Source: Stenotrophomonas maltophilia
GTDB lineage: Bacteria > Pseudomonadota > Gammaproteobacteria > Xanthomonadales > Xanthomonadaceae
Assembly (NCBI RefSeq): GCF_006974125.1
Contig: NZ_CP037858.1
Coordinates: 682,001-746,000, forward strand
Length of the DNA: 64,000 nucleotides
Reading direction: 5' to 3'
Below, one piece after another: positions 19,499 to 28,018 of this stretch. How positions within the stretch are numbered: the stretch's first letter is position 1; every line of letters starts with the position of its first letter. Both the position numbers and the translations under genes were made by a program. Below the pieces are notes generated by a model. It searched no databases. It saw nothing but the letters and a program-made list of their open reading frames with translations, and was not told where the DNA came from.

Positions 19499-19555
19499 AG
19501 TGCAACTCCTGAATCTTCATCAGCGCGGATTCCCTTCCGCCGGTTGGAGCCTGGC

Positions 19556-20119
19556 TCATGGAAGCGACACCTCGGCGACACTGGACGGGTCGAAGTCCTC
19601 GAACCGCACCCTGCCCAGTTCCGCCACCGAGTAATCCCGGATGTTGGTCGCTTCGGTCTCGATATCCACGACCTTGCGTCTCACCCCGTCCACCCAGCAG
19701 GCCTTGTCCGCGGGCGCATAGCGGAACCGGTAGGTGCTGCTCCAGCGCTCGCGGCTACCGCCGTTGGTGATCACGCTGAAGGTGCCTTCCTCGACCATTG
19801 CATACGCAAAAGGGTCGCCGGCCAGGCCACCCCGGGTGGAACACGGCACCAGCTTGTCGTTGCGCGCGGCCAGCTGCCAACGCCCGCGCCCGTCAGCGCG
19901 CAGCAACAGCAGCACCCGGTTTGGTCCGTGCTGACCGGGCACCAGCCCTTCCGGCGTCGGCTGGTCGATGACCAGCAATTGATACTCGATGCCATCGCCG
20001 TTGAGCTCGCCCCTGACAGCTTCCAGCAGGTTCGCACCGGACGGAACGAATGCCAGGGCATCGTCCATGTGTGCGCCAACCCTGTCTTCCATCCCCTCCC
20101 ACTCCTTCAATGTGGTCAT
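19556..20119 (-). CDS. Hypothetical protein upstream of the GH19 effector, possible immunity or accessory factor
   Basis: A 187-residue protein beginning MTTLKEWEGMEDRVGAHMDD, with no signal peptide or membrane segment, so apparently cytosolic. The sequence has alternating beta-strand-like segments (YQLLVIDQPTPEGLV, NRVLLLLRADGRGRWQLAAR, YAMVEEGTFSVITNGG, WSSTYRFRYAPADKACWV). AGGGAGG lies 11 bases upstream of the start. It is 57 bases upstream of the GH19 effector on the same strand, the usual place for an X-Tfi, but those are normally exported when the toxin attacks peptidoglycan. A chaperone-like or pre-secretion protective role is an alternative. No family recognised. Confidence 0.7.
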   Translation of the reverse strand: MTTLKEWEGMEDRVGAHMDDALAFVPSGANLLEAVRGELNGDGIEYQLLVIDQPTPEGLVPGQHGPNRVLLLLRADGRGRWQLAARNDKLVPCSTRGGLAGDPFAYAMVEEGTFSVITNGGSRERWSSTYRFRYAPADKACWVDGVRRKVVDIETEATNIRDYSVAELGRVRFEDFDPSSVAEVSLP

Positions 20120-20294
20120 GCCGATGCCCGCCTCCCTGCCCAGCCGGAACGCGGCGTTCCGGCTTATCCGCGCCTGCGCGGCCAGGGATCATAGCCTTGC
20201 GTACGGCAAGACCGCGATGATGGCGAGCGTCACCCGATGCAGGGGCTGACAGCGTCCTCATTGGACGGAAGAACTCCTGCATTCGGCGGCACTG

Positions 20295-20316
20295 GCGCGT
20301 CATTTTCATGACGCGC
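20295..20316. other. Perfect 9-base hairpin in the 20120-20412 intergenic region
   Basis: GCGCGTCAT-TTTC-ATGACGCGC, a perfect inverted repeat with a four-base loop and no T-run on either side. It could end transcription of the leftward DUF4189/virB unit or serve as a processing site before the hypothetical gene at 19556-20119. A second short palindrome (CCGGAAC/GTTCCGG) sits near 20145-20165. The rest of 20120-20412 shows no gene. Confidence 0.5.
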
Positions 20317-20412
20317 GGGGAGCTTACCGCGAGGCGTTCTGCCGCGTCGAAGTGCGAGGAAATCGAAAAGCGGAATTGATCACAGAAAACGGGGCTTAGC
20401 GTGAATGGCGCC

Positions 20413-20937
20413 TTACCTGATGAACAGATCCGCCGTACAGGCCGTTCTGGCGATCCCGCATTGACCCTGCGGCAGCTGCTTCCATGCCGCCTTCGCGCTG
20501 CATTGCTGCATCGCGACAACGACCGCTCCCTGTTCGGACATGGCGGTGGCGACGCTGGTGGTTTCAGTGCCCAGACCCGCGTGGGCGACCGCCACGCATT
20601 GCGCCTGGAGCAGGGTCGCCAACGTACATTCGCCTTTCCCGAACTCCTTGCACTCCTTCATGGAAGCACGCTTGGCCTTGCCCCGCGAACGCATCGAGTT
20701 GCTGATGAAGGTATCGCCGCGGGCATCCATCGCCACGCCGCGCACAGTCTGCGCCCAGTTGGGGCGATTGTTGTACGGGGATCCTGAGCTGCTCACCGGA
20801 ATGGGCGCACAGCCCTGTACACCCTGGCCACCGATGGGATACATGCCCTGCGGGCAGTTGCCTTCGGCAAGCGCAGTGAACGGCAGTAGGCCTGCAATCA
20901 ACAGACACGGAAGAAAAGCGAGGTGGATCCGTTTCAT
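20413..20937 (-). CDS. DUF4189 domain-containing secreted protein (paralog 1)
   Basis: A 174-residue secreted protein, MKRIHLAFLPCLLIAGLLPF then a signal cleavage after TALA. The mature N-terminus EGNCPQGMYPIGGQGVQGC is the motif shared with three downstream paralogs. The DUF4189-type domain follows, with WAQTVRGVAMDARGDTF and a cysteine-containing C-terminus. It is the most divergent of the four: KRASMKECKEFGKGEC replaces the usual EAERQAxERC block. The start at 20937 is chosen for the signal peptide. An in-frame ATG at 20949 has AAGGA directly abutting it. Role unknown. Position at the end of the virB unit suggests an envelope function tied to the T4SS. Confidence 0.82.
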   Translation of the reverse strand: MKRIHLAFLPCLLIAGLLPFTALAEGNCPQGMYPIGGQGVQGCAPIPVSSSGSPYNNRPNWAQTVRGVAMDARGDTFISNSMRSRGKAKRASMKECKEFGKGECTLATLLQAQCVAVAHAGLGTETTSVATAMSEQGAVVVAMQQCSAKAAWKQLPQGQCGIARTACTADLFIR

Positions 20938-21329
20938 GGGGAGACTCATTCCTTTGCTGCCCATTGTGAGAGGTGGGACGGCCTGAGCAGACGATCGCTG
21001 CCCAAACTTGCCTCCCGGATTGGGAGGGCTCCGCAGAGCAGACAAGGCCCAGGCTGGCCGGGCACCTGATCATTGGAGAACTCTGCGATTCCAACCGGAG
21101 TGCTCGGCAAGCACCATGGTCGCGTAGCCACGCTGAACGCTCAAGGTCAATCGCGTCAGACTGTGCATCAGCGCAGGCTCGATCGGAGTACAGCACCCCA
21201 GCACAACACATTACTGCCGATCAAATAGACGCCCTTCGCACGAATATCACCTTCACATCAGCATCTCCAAGCTTGCCTTTGCCTTGGGGAATCAACACGC
21301 TCCGGGCACTGGCAGTCAGGGCTCTTTCG
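20938..21329. other. 392-base region without a recognisable gene
   Basis: The stretch between DUF4189 paralogs 1 and 2 is less GC-rich than the flanks. Several short frames cross it on both strands, but none has a good ribosome binding site, signal peptide or recognisable motif. It may be a leader for paralog 1, or a decayed gene, since the other paralogs are spaced by only 14-110 bases. On the minus strand a stretch ending in LIPQGKGKLGDADVKVIFVR has a protein-like feel but no start of its own. Confidence 0.4.
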
Positions 21330-21872
21330 CTAGAACGCCTCATAGACCGGTTCAGAACACGCTGAGTAGGCAACTTTGCATTGCGTTCCAGTCGGATCCA
21401 CGCAGATCTTTTGTGCCTGCACAATGGCTTCCTTCAAGTCTTGACCGCTCGCAACGCCACCACGCGCCCTATTGCCTTGGCTCTGAGGAACTACCCAAGC
21501 GGCACACTGGTTTCGGTACGCGATGAGTATTCGGCAATCGCGAGCAGCGTGCATGCCGCATCCCTCGAGAGCGACACGCTCCGCATCCTCTTTCGTCGCC
21601 CTCCCTGTCGCCACGCCTGCTTCGTTCGTACTGGGCGAGGAAGCAATGGCACCCCACGTCTTATGCCACTGGCCAGCGGGTTCCGCCCCACGGGCGCTCC
21701 CCCCCGCTCCAGGGATGGGGGCACACCCACCCACCCCTTGATCGCCGATGGGGTACTGGCCGGAAGGGCATCGGCCCTCGGCACTGGCGTTGCTGGCAAC
21801 AAGTAATGCAGCGAACAGCAGAGCAGAAATCACGAAAGCTGAATCACCACGCAGAGATTTGAAGTCGGCCAT
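21330..21872 (-). CDS. DUF4189 domain-containing secreted protein (paralog 2)
   Basis: A 180-residue secreted protein. The signal peptide runs to about residue 31 (SALLFAALLVASNASA). The mature start EGRCPSGQYPIGDQGVGGC is nearly identical to paralogs 3 and 4. The DUF4189 domain has WHKTWGAIASSPSTNEAGVA, EDAERVALEGCGMHAARDC, IAYRNQCAAWV and a final CKVAYSACSEP. The even number of conserved cysteines suggests disulfides in the periplasm. It is 32 bases downstream of paralog 3 and reads the same way as the virB genes. Function unknown. Confidence 0.85.
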   Translation of the reverse strand: MADFKSLRGDSAFVISALLFAALLVASNASAEGRCPSGQYPIGDQGVGGCAPIPGAGGSARGAEPAGQWHKTWGAIASSPSTNEAGVATGRATKEDAERVALEGCGMHAARDCRILIAYRNQCAAWVVPQSQGNRARGGVASGQDLKEAIVQAQKICVDPTGTQCKVAYSACSEPVYEAF

Positions 21873-21904
21873 TGCCTTGAATCTCCGTGTGATGTCACAA
21901 CCGA

Positions 21905-22453
21905 TCAGTCTTGCTGGAAGAACGGCTTGGTACAGTCAGAATGGAAAACGGAGCAAGCCTGACTTCCCAAATCCTTGCAGTCCTTGGTTGCCCGCTCCTG
22001 CGCCTGTTCTTTCGTCGCCCCGGTGTTGAATCTCATGCCATTGTCCGGTCGTGCAGCCCGGACAACCGCATAGCACTGGTTGTAGTAGGTAAAAACGACT
22101 GTGCAGTCGGTAGCTCCGCCCTGCCGGCATCGCTCGACGGCTTGGCGCTCTGCCGAAGCCTTGGCCTGATGCCCAGTGGCAGAACCTGCATCTCCTCCAG
22201 GCGAGCTGGCGACAGCACCCCATGTCTTGACCCAGTACCCGGGATTCTCCTGCGGGGCGCTCTGAGCCGCGCCGGGTATGGGTGCGCAGCCACCAACGCC
22301 TTGGTCGCCAATCGGGTACTGGCCCCCAGGGCAACGACCTTCGGCATTGGCATTTTCAGTAACGACGAGCACGGCAAACGCCAGCGTCAAAAACCCAAGA
22401 AATGTTACCCAAATGCTTGAATCCGGCCATTGCCAAGACTTTTGGGACATCAC
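21905..22453 (-). CDS. DUF4189 domain-containing secreted protein (paralog 3)
   Basis: A 182-residue secreted protein. An unusually long N-terminus precedes the hydrophobic core FLGFLTLAFAVLVVTENANA. Mature EGRCPGGQYPIGDQGVGGC is followed by YWVKTWGAVASSPGGDAGSA, HQAKASAERQAVERC, VVFTYYNQCYAVVRAARPD, TKEQAQERATKDCKD and SVFHSDCTKPFFQQD. It is about two-thirds identical by eye to paralog 4, so the pair arose by recent duplication. Start could be either of the adjacent ATGs at 22453/22450. A short coupled frame (22460-22561) fills the gap to paralog 4. Confidence 0.86.
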   Translation of the reverse strand: MMSQKSWQWPDSSIWVTFLGFLTLAFAVLVVTENANAEGRCPGGQYPIGDQGVGGCAPIPGAAQSAPQENPGYWVKTWGAVASSPGGDAGSATGHQAKASAERQAVERCRQGGATDCTVVFTYYNQCYAVVRAARPDNGMRFNTGATKEQAQERATKDCKDLGSQACSVFHSDCTKPFFQQD

Positions 22454-22459
22454 TGTTGA

Positions 22460-22561
22460 TCACTCGGTGGTCTGATGCTCCGCACCCGTCATCTTCCTTG
22501 AAGCCTTCCGCAGTGCTTCAAGCGACATCCAAAGAACGGGAGGCAATATGATTCGCCACAT
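22460..22561 (-). CDS. Possible 33-residue small protein translationally coupled to DUF4189 paralog 4
   Basis: The ATG at 22561 overlaps the TGA of the upstream paralog 4 (TGATG), the classic arrangement for reinitiation. The frame encodes a 33-residue peptide: a short hydrophobic N-terminus MWRIILPPVLWMSLEALRK followed by a basic and polar tail ASRKMTGAEHQTTE, ending six bases before the paralog 3 start. Too short to judge by composition. It could equally be a chance frame in the intercistronic gap. Confidence 0.35.
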   Translation of the reverse strand: MWRIILPPVLWMSLEALRKASRKMTGAEHQTTE

Positions 22562-23079
22562 CAGCCCTCCTGAAAGAAGGGCTTGGTGCAGTCCGAGTGG
22601 ACGAACGTGCACTCCTGGCTTCCCGAATTCCGACAATCCTGCGTCGCCCTTTCCAGCGCCTGTTCCTTGGTAGCACCCGCGTTGAACATCGTTCCATTGT
22701 CCGGCCGGCCGGTTCTGATGGACGCATAGCACTGGTTGTAATAGGTGTACAGAACCTTGCAATCAGTTGCTCCCCAGTGACCGCAGCGCTCGATCGCCTG
22801 TCGCTCGGCCGAGGCCTTGGCCTGATGGCCAGTCGATGCACCCGCATCGCCATTCATGGATCCCGCAACGGCTCCCCACGTCTTAACCCAGTGCCCGGGA
22901 TTCTCATCAGGCGCGCTCCGGCCTGCCCCAGGGATGGGAGCACAGCCGCCCACTCCCTGATCGCCGATCGGATACTGGCCCGGCGGGCAGCGACCTTCTG
23001 CTAACGCAGAATTGATGTATGCAGAACCCATAAACACGAAAGACAAGCAAAGATATTTCAGAAAACCGTTGGCGCTCAT
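22561..23079 (-). CDS. DUF4189 domain-containing secreted protein (paralog 4)
   Basis: A 172-residue secreted protein 14 bases downstream of virB6, so almost certainly in the virB transcript. Signal peptide YLCLSFVFMGSAYINSALA, then EGRCPPGQYPIGDQGVGGC, HWVKTWGAVAGSMNGDAGAS, HQAKASAERQAIERC, LYTYYNQCYASIRTGRPD, TKEQALERATQDCRNS and FVHSDCTKPFFQEG. The family DUF4189 has no firmly known function. Its cysteines and export signal point to the periplasm. Close kin of paralog 3. Confidence 0.88.
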   Translation of the reverse strand: MSANGFLKYLCLSFVFMGSAYINSALAEGRCPPGQYPIGDQGVGGCAPIPGAGRSAPDENPGHWVKTWGAVAGSMNGDAGASTGHQAKASAERQAIERCGHWGATDCKVLYTYYNQCYASIRTGRPDNGTMFNAGATKEQALERATQDCRNSGSQECTFVHSDCTKPFFQEG

Positions 23080-23093
23080 CGTCAGTCCAGCCT

Positions 23094-24251
23094 CTAATTT
23101 CCTTGATTGGCGTTCGCCGCGCCACGTTGACCAGGTGTGGTTCCTCCCGCCCCGCCCGTGCCGTCAAACACTCGGCCCAGACTGTTCTGAGGATTTGCTG
23201 CATTGTGGCCCGACGCGGCCTCCGGAGCCGCCGGCGGCGGAGCCGACATGCCCGGCGGACGACCATCGGCACTCGGCGAGGCACTTGCGCCACCACCTAT
23301 CTGCGAATATGCCATGAAGGTGCCCAGGGTACCCTGGAAGAACATCGCTGCCATTGGGGGTGTAGTCAGGATCAACGCCGTGAGGATCAGGCCCATGCCT
23401 CCCTGCTGCATTGCCTGGCTGGTCATGCCGTCGGACATGCTTTCCTTGAGGATGAACTCCTGCACCAGCGCCGTGGTCCAGAAGGTGGCCGCTACACGTA
23501 CCACCATGTCGAGCGCGATGGAGACCATCGCTGCAAGTACGGCCATCGAGAACATCGTGCCGATACCGTAGAACAGCCAGCGCTGGAACAGCTGCTTGGT
23601 CTGCTCGAACAGCAGGCAGAGGATGAACAATGGACCGAAGCCGATGAACAACGCCATGGCGATTTCATACAGCATCAGCATTGCACCAGCGGTGATGGCC
23701 GGACCTGCGGTGCCCATCCCGATGAAGAACAGTGCCCGCTTCTTGTCCTCCAGCAGCTCCCCGTCATTCATGATCTGAATGGCGTCGATACTGGAAAGCG
23801 CGACCTGCATCCATGCCAGGCTCTTGTCGATCTGATCCTCGGGCGATTCGTTCGAGCCCGTCACGACCTTCGTGATTTCTTCCTTGACGTCGTGGGTGAG
23901 GAAGCTCTGCAGGTTGGTGCCGAACGCGCCCATCGTGGTGGCCGCGCTGACGATCAACGCCGCACGCGCCATATTGGTCACCAGTACCATCATTGAGTCC
24001 CGGCTGCGGCCGGTCACGATGCGGAAGCCCTGCACCAGCACCCACAGGGTCATGAGCGTGAGGGCGATGCCGCCGACCCACTGCATCATTTCCCCCATCA
24101 TGTCGATGCCAAACTTGTTTATCTTGCTTCGCAGGAAGTCGAAGATGAACTTGAAGAACACGAAATCCCCGATCGACTGGACACGTGCCACGTGCCCCAT
24201 CAAATCCTGGAATCCGCCATTGAAGTCAAAATTGGCAATCGACCTGATCAT
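23094..24251 (-). CDS. virB6: Type IV secretion system inner-membrane protein VirB6
   Basis: A 385-residue polytopic protein with at least five hydrophobic segments, for example WVGGIALTLMTLWVLVQGF, AGPAITAGAMLMLYEIAMAL, IGFGPLFILCLLFEQTKQLF and MAVLAAMVSIALDMVVRVAA. The FGPLFILCLLFEQTKQLFQR block is a VirB6 hallmark. The tail (about residue 330 on) is Gly/Pro/Ala-rich with likely periplasmic or cytosolic disorder. VirB6 forms part of the inner-membrane channel and pilus assembly platform. It is last of the virB genes in transcription order, 74 bases after virB5, and is followed directly by DUF4189 genes. Confidence 0.93.
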   Translation of the reverse strand: MIRSIANFDFNGGFQDLMGHVARVQSIGDFVFFKFIFDFLRSKINKFGIDMMGEMMQWVGGIALTLMTLWVLVQGFRIVTGRSRDSMMVLVTNMARAALIVSAATTMGAFGTNLQSFLTHDVKEEITKVVTGSNESPEDQIDKSLAWMQVALSSIDAIQIMNDGELLEDKKRALFFIGMGTAGPAITAGAMLMLYEIAMALFIGFGPLFILCLLFEQTKQLFQRWLFYGIGTMFSMAVLAAMVSIALDMVVRVAATFWTTALVQEFILKESMSDGMTSQAMQQGGMGLILTALILTTPPMAAMFFQGTLGTFMAYSQIGGGASASPSADGRPPGMSAPPPAAPEAASGHNAANPQNSLGRVFDGTGGAGGTTPGQRGAANANQGN

Positions 24252-24325
24252 TTCCGCAATCCCTTGATGTATCCCTACCGGACAACCTCATGAGGCAAGT
24301 GCTTATACCCCTGCCCCAAGCGACG

Positions 24326-25126
24326 TCAGTCGATGTGCAAAGCACCTTTCAACGCAGCGGTCTTGACCAGCTGCGAGATGACGCCCGGCTTGCCTTTCAA
24401 TGCCACGCGCGCCAACACGCGCTGATTGGCCTTCATTGATTCCTCATAGGCGTCGTAGGACCGCATGCGCGCCTCCCACTCCTGCTGCAGCTTGGCAATG
24501 TCGTTTGCCGTACGCAGGGAGTCACTGTTCACTGCGGACATCGTGCCGGCCAGGTTTCCGTCCCCGCCAAAACGCCAACCCATGATCTCACCAAGCGTCG
24601 AATTGATGCTGGGGATGGTCTTCTCAAGGAACTCAACCGTCTCGTTGCGCTTGCGGTTTTCCATCATCTGGATGTTCACGCAAAGCTGCTGCTGCTGCGC
24701 ATACAGGTCGCCAGAGGTGTCGAGGACGAACTTCTTCAGCAGGCTTCCTGCACTGAAGCCTGCTGAAGTACGGCAGACGTCTGCAACCATGTAGTCATCT
24801 GGAACACGCTCGAGCGTTGCCCCGGGTGGCAGCCCAAAATTGTTGATCAGACCCTGGATCTGGACCAGCGCGTCCTGATATTCCTGGAACGTCTTTTTCC
24901 AGCGAGTCACCTGAGCCGCGTACTCCAGCCCATCAGCCTTGATCTGCGCCTTTCCTTGAGCAACGTCCTTCAGCGCCTGCATCAGGTTGCTGAGGTCGAA
25001 AACAGGGTAACCACCGGCTGATACCGACGTCGTGGAGAACATGACCATGCTCCCCAGCAGGATGGCTGCCAGGCGCTTCTGACGCAGACCGCGTTGGCGC
25101 TTGTTATTACGGGATGTCATGTTCAT
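24326..25126 (-). CDS. virB5: Type IV secretion system protein VirB5 (minor pilus subunit)
   Basis: A 266-residue exported protein. The start at 25126 (MNMTSRNNKRQRGLRQKRL) is chosen because GGAG lies six bases upstream. An earlier in-frame ATG at 25153 lacks a binding site. Basic n-region plus LAAILLGSMVMFSTTSVSA form the signal peptide. The mature part begins GGYPVFDLSNLMQALKDV, with long helices (YAAQVTRWKKTFQEYQDALV, NDIAKLQQEWEARMRSYDAY) as in VirB5/TraC proteins. VirB5 caps the pilus and may contact target cells. The position between virB4 and virB6 fits the order of other X-T4SS loci. Confidence 0.9.
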   Translation of the reverse strand: MNMTSRNNKRQRGLRQKRLAAILLGSMVMFSTTSVSAGGYPVFDLSNLMQALKDVAQGKAQIKADGLEYAAQVTRWKKTFQEYQDALVQIQGLINNFGLPPGATLERVPDDYMVADVCRTSAGFSAGSLLKKFVLDTSGDLYAQQQQLCVNIQMMENRKRNETVEFLEKTIPSINSTLGEIMGWRFGGDGNLAGTMSAVNSDSLRTANDIAKLQQEWEARMRSYDAYEESMKANQRVLARVALKGKPGVISQLVKTAALKGALHID

Positions 25127-25177
25127 GTTCTTCTCCAATGGAATGGATTTCATTCAGCGCTGTTTGATCGAAGGCTT

Positions 25178-27625
25178 TCAAGCCGCATCGGTTTCGGCAG
25201 AGACCTTGGCTTTACCAGAGCCCTTTCGGTTCTTGTAGAAGTCCTCCAGCCACTGTTCCGGCGTGAGCTCGTCCACAGTGATCCGATTGCGGACCGCAGC
25301 CGTCTGCAGCACCCGATGCATGATGTCGATGTTGTCGGTCGAGGCCGAGATCACCGACAGGATGTCATCCATGCCGCGAAGGTTGAGCTGGCAGACACTG
25401 GAGGCATGGCCCTGCTTGACCAGGAAGCAGCGCGAGCGCTCGTCCAGTGCCGTGACCACCTTGAACTCCGCCTCGGTCAACTTCAGGCCATCCATGTAGT
25501 CGCTCTTGCTAGCGTTCGGGTTCGGCAGCAGGATGAGCGTGGCGGTCTGCTCGATCAGGGCAGCGGAGATATCACTCTTCAGCGCGTCTTCCGGGCTCTG
25601 CGTGGCGAAGATGCCCAGGCCGTTCTGCTTACGGATGGTCTTCTGCTTGTTCTTCGCGAACTCCTTCAGGCCACCCTCGCCGTCCAGGATCTTCCAGAAT
25701 TCGTCCATCACATAGATCAGCGGACGACCGTCGATCAGCGACTCAAGGCGGTGCAGCAGGTAATTGATGACCGGCACGCGCACTTCGGGGTTGTCGATGA
25801 TGTCGGTGTAGTCGAAGCCGATGATGTTGGCCTTGCTCAGATCCACCGTATCGATCGGATTGTCGAAGACCCAGCCCAGCGAATTACCCGAGGTCCAACG
25901 ACGCATGCGCGCATAGAGACCGTCATCGCCCATGTTGGGCAGGCTCTTCTGGAAGTTGGTCATGCTGCGCAGGTGCATCGGCGTATCAAGCATGCTCTCC
26001 ACCGCGCGGTAGATGTCCTCTTCCTCGCGAGCGCTGTACTCGCGCTTGCCGGCCAGCACCTTGATCAGGTCGGCCAGGAACTGCACGTTGGATTCGCTGT
26101 TCTCGCACTGGAACGGGTTGAAGCCGGTCGGCGCACCATTCTCCAGGGCCAGGTAGTTGCCACCACAGGCGCGCACGAAGATCTCCGCGCCGCGGTCCTT
26201 GTCGAAGAAGAAGATGGTCGGCGATGGTTCGTACTTCTGTACCTGGCTGAGCAGGAAGTTGATCAGCGCGGTCTTGCCGGTACCGGACTTGCCGATGACC
26301 ATGGTATTGGCGATCGCCTTCTCACCCAGCGAATTCTCGGATGGATGGGTGGCATGGAAATTGAAGTAGTACGGCTGGCCGTTGGTGGTCTGCAGCGTGG
26401 TCACGCAGTCGCCCCACGGGTTGTTGTGCTGCTTGCCGGTGGCGAAGTTGTGCAGCGGAGACAGGCCGAGGAAGTTCAGCGAGCTGACGTTGGCCAGCCG
26501 CGTGCGGAAGCGCCAGTTGGCCGGCAACTGCGAATAGAACGACGAGGTGACCGCCAGATCTTCCTTGGTCGACACGAATCCGGCGTTGGACAGCTCGGCA
26601 CGGGTCGAGGCCACGTTCTGCGAGAGCTTGGCCTGGCTGTCGCCGTAGACCGCCATGATGAAGTGGTACTCGCCCAGCACGAAGTTGCCTGACGACAGAT
26701 GATCCATCGCCTGGTCGAGTTCGACGATCTGGCTGACCGCCTTGTCGCCCGAGGAAATCATCATGCCCTTGGTCCGGTCCAGCACCTTCAAGGCGTCCTG
26801 GCGCCCCATCGGGCTGAACGAATGGGTGATGACGTACTCGTAGTCCAGATACTTCAGACCATTGAGGATGCCCGGATAGGTCCCCTCGGCATATTCCTTG
26901 ATATTCAGGATTGCGCCGAAATGATTGACGCCATTGGGCGTATTGATCACGAAATCGCCGGTCTTGGCAGAGAACATGTGCCGGCTGACCGGAAGATAGT
27001 CTTTCACTGGCGCCGACAGTACCGGCACCGGCTCATCGATGCGGTTGATCAGGTAGCCGAACAGCTCCAGCGTCTCGGAAAACACCACGCCGTTCTTGGC
27101 TTCGTACATGCCGAGCCGGTACGGCGCGTAGTCGCGGATCACCGCCTCGACGTTCCCGGCCAGCTCCATCAGCTTCTCGACCGCCTGCTCCTGCTCGGCG
27201 CGCAGCTTGTCCACGTTCGCAGACTTCTCCACGAAGCGCTTTCCCGCCACCACCGGACGATAGATCATCGTCAGGTACAGCTCGTTCTGCATGATGCGCT
27301 GCGAGGACAGCATGCCCATGTACTGGTCGGACACATCCTGGTTGAAGCGCTGCTTGTAGTGGCTCTTTCCCTTCAGGGTGCGACGGCGGCGGATGTCATG
27401 CACCCAGAAGGCGACGTTGACGAAATCCGGCGCACGCAGCGTCTGCAGCAACCGGTTGAAAGTATTGTGCCGATGCTCAAGCTCCCATTCTTCGCGCCCC
27501 ACGAACGGCAGCCCTTCCAGGTGCCAGGTCAACAGGTAGTCGCCGCCTGTGGTCTTCACCACATTCGGAGCCACGTGCGACGACAGGGGGATGAATTCAC
27601 TGATGGAGGTATCTGGGTTGAACAT
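25178..27625 (-). CDS. virB4: Type IV secretion system ATPase VirB4
   Basis: An 815-residue ATPase. The start at 27625 (MFNPDTSISEFIPLSSHV) has GGAAG seven bases upstream. The frame is open further up but without homology. The N-terminal CagE/VirB4 domain is followed by the Walker A GKSGTGKTALI near residue 445, Walker B in LIYVMDEFWKIL, and the TQSPEDALKSDISAALIEQT block. VirB4 energises pilus biogenesis and substrate transfer at the inner-membrane face. 84 bases separate it from virB3. The length is as expected for the family. Confidence 0.96.
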   Translation of the reverse strand: MFNPDTSISEFIPLSSHVAPNVVKTTGGDYLLTWHLEGLPFVGREEWELEHRHNTFNRLLQTLRAPDFVNVAFWVHDIRRRRTLKGKSHYKQRFNQDVSDQYMGMLSSQRIMQNELYLTMIYRPVVAGKRFVEKSANVDKLRAEQEQAVEKLMELAGNVEAVIRDYAPYRLGMYEAKNGVVFSETLELFGYLINRIDEPVPVLSAPVKDYLPVSRHMFSAKTGDFVINTPNGVNHFGAILNIKEYAEGTYPGILNGLKYLDYEYVITHSFSPMGRQDALKVLDRTKGMMISSGDKAVSQIVELDQAMDHLSSGNFVLGEYHFIMAVYGDSQAKLSQNVASTRAELSNAGFVSTKEDLAVTSSFYSQLPANWRFRTRLANVSSLNFLGLSPLHNFATGKQHNNPWGDCVTTLQTTNGQPYYFNFHATHPSENSLGEKAIANTMVIGKSGTGKTALINFLLSQVQKYEPSPTIFFFDKDRGAEIFVRACGGNYLALENGAPTGFNPFQCENSESNVQFLADLIKVLAGKREYSAREEEDIYRAVESMLDTPMHLRSMTNFQKSLPNMGDDGLYARMRRWTSGNSLGWVFDNPIDTVDLSKANIIGFDYTDIIDNPEVRVPVINYLLHRLESLIDGRPLIYVMDEFWKILDGEGGLKEFAKNKQKTIRKQNGLGIFATQSPEDALKSDISAALIEQTATLILLPNPNASKSDYMDGLKLTEAEFKVVTALDERSRCFLVKQGHASSVCQLNLRGMDDILSVISASTDNIDIMHRVLQTAAVRNRITVDELTPEQWLEDFYKNRKGSGKAKVSAETDAA

Positions 27626-27709
27626 GCGACTGCTTCCAAAAGGTACTGCCGACAAAGATCCGGAGTTGGCCAGGCGGGCGTTCAACGCCCACCTGGCCGG
27701 ATCCAGCCC

Positions 27710-28018
27710 TCAATCCCTGGGGGCTGGCTTGCTGCGGTAGTGATTCGGGTTGAACACCCACATGCCATCGTGCTCCTGCACGTTGCGCGTCTTGAGCTTG
27801 AACATCAGGCGCAGGCCCAGCAGGCGGAAGATCATCTCGTCACGCTTGGCCATCTGCCGCATGATGAAGATCGCCACCGGAATGGTCAGCAGAAACCAGA
27901 AATTCGTGTACATGCTCAGCAGCAACAACCCACCCGCCACCATGAAAAATGGCAGGTAGGGAACGCCCAGGAACATCGCTGGGCGCGTGCAGCCCCGGAA
28001 CAGGACGTTCTTATGCAC
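27710..28018 (-). CDS. virB3: Type IV secretion system protein VirB3
   Basis: A 102-residue inner-membrane protein: N-terminal LFRGCTRPAMFLGVPYLPFF, a strongly hydrophobic hairpin with MVAGGLLLLSMYTNFWFLL and IPVAIFIMRQMAKRDEMIFR, then a basic tail. The pattern R-G-x-T-R-P near the start is typical of VirB3. VirB3 associates with VirB4 in the inner-membrane complex. Its start overlaps the virB2 stop by eight bases, implying coupling. Confidence 0.93.
   Translation of the reverse strand: MHKNVLFRGCTRPAMFLGVPYLPFFMVAGGLLLLSMYTNFWFLLTIPVAIFIMRQMAKRDEMIFRLLGLRLMFKLKTRNVQEHDGMWVFNPNHYRSKPAPRD

Noticed and set aside
20413..23079. Calling the DUF4189 proteins lysozyme inhibitors or immunity proteins outright
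   Set aside because: Position suggests it, but no inhibitor motif is visible and the family has no established function.
25094..26692. A 532-codon open frame antisense to virB4
   Set aside because: Shadow of a GC-rich gene with clear VirB4 motifs on the opposite strand.
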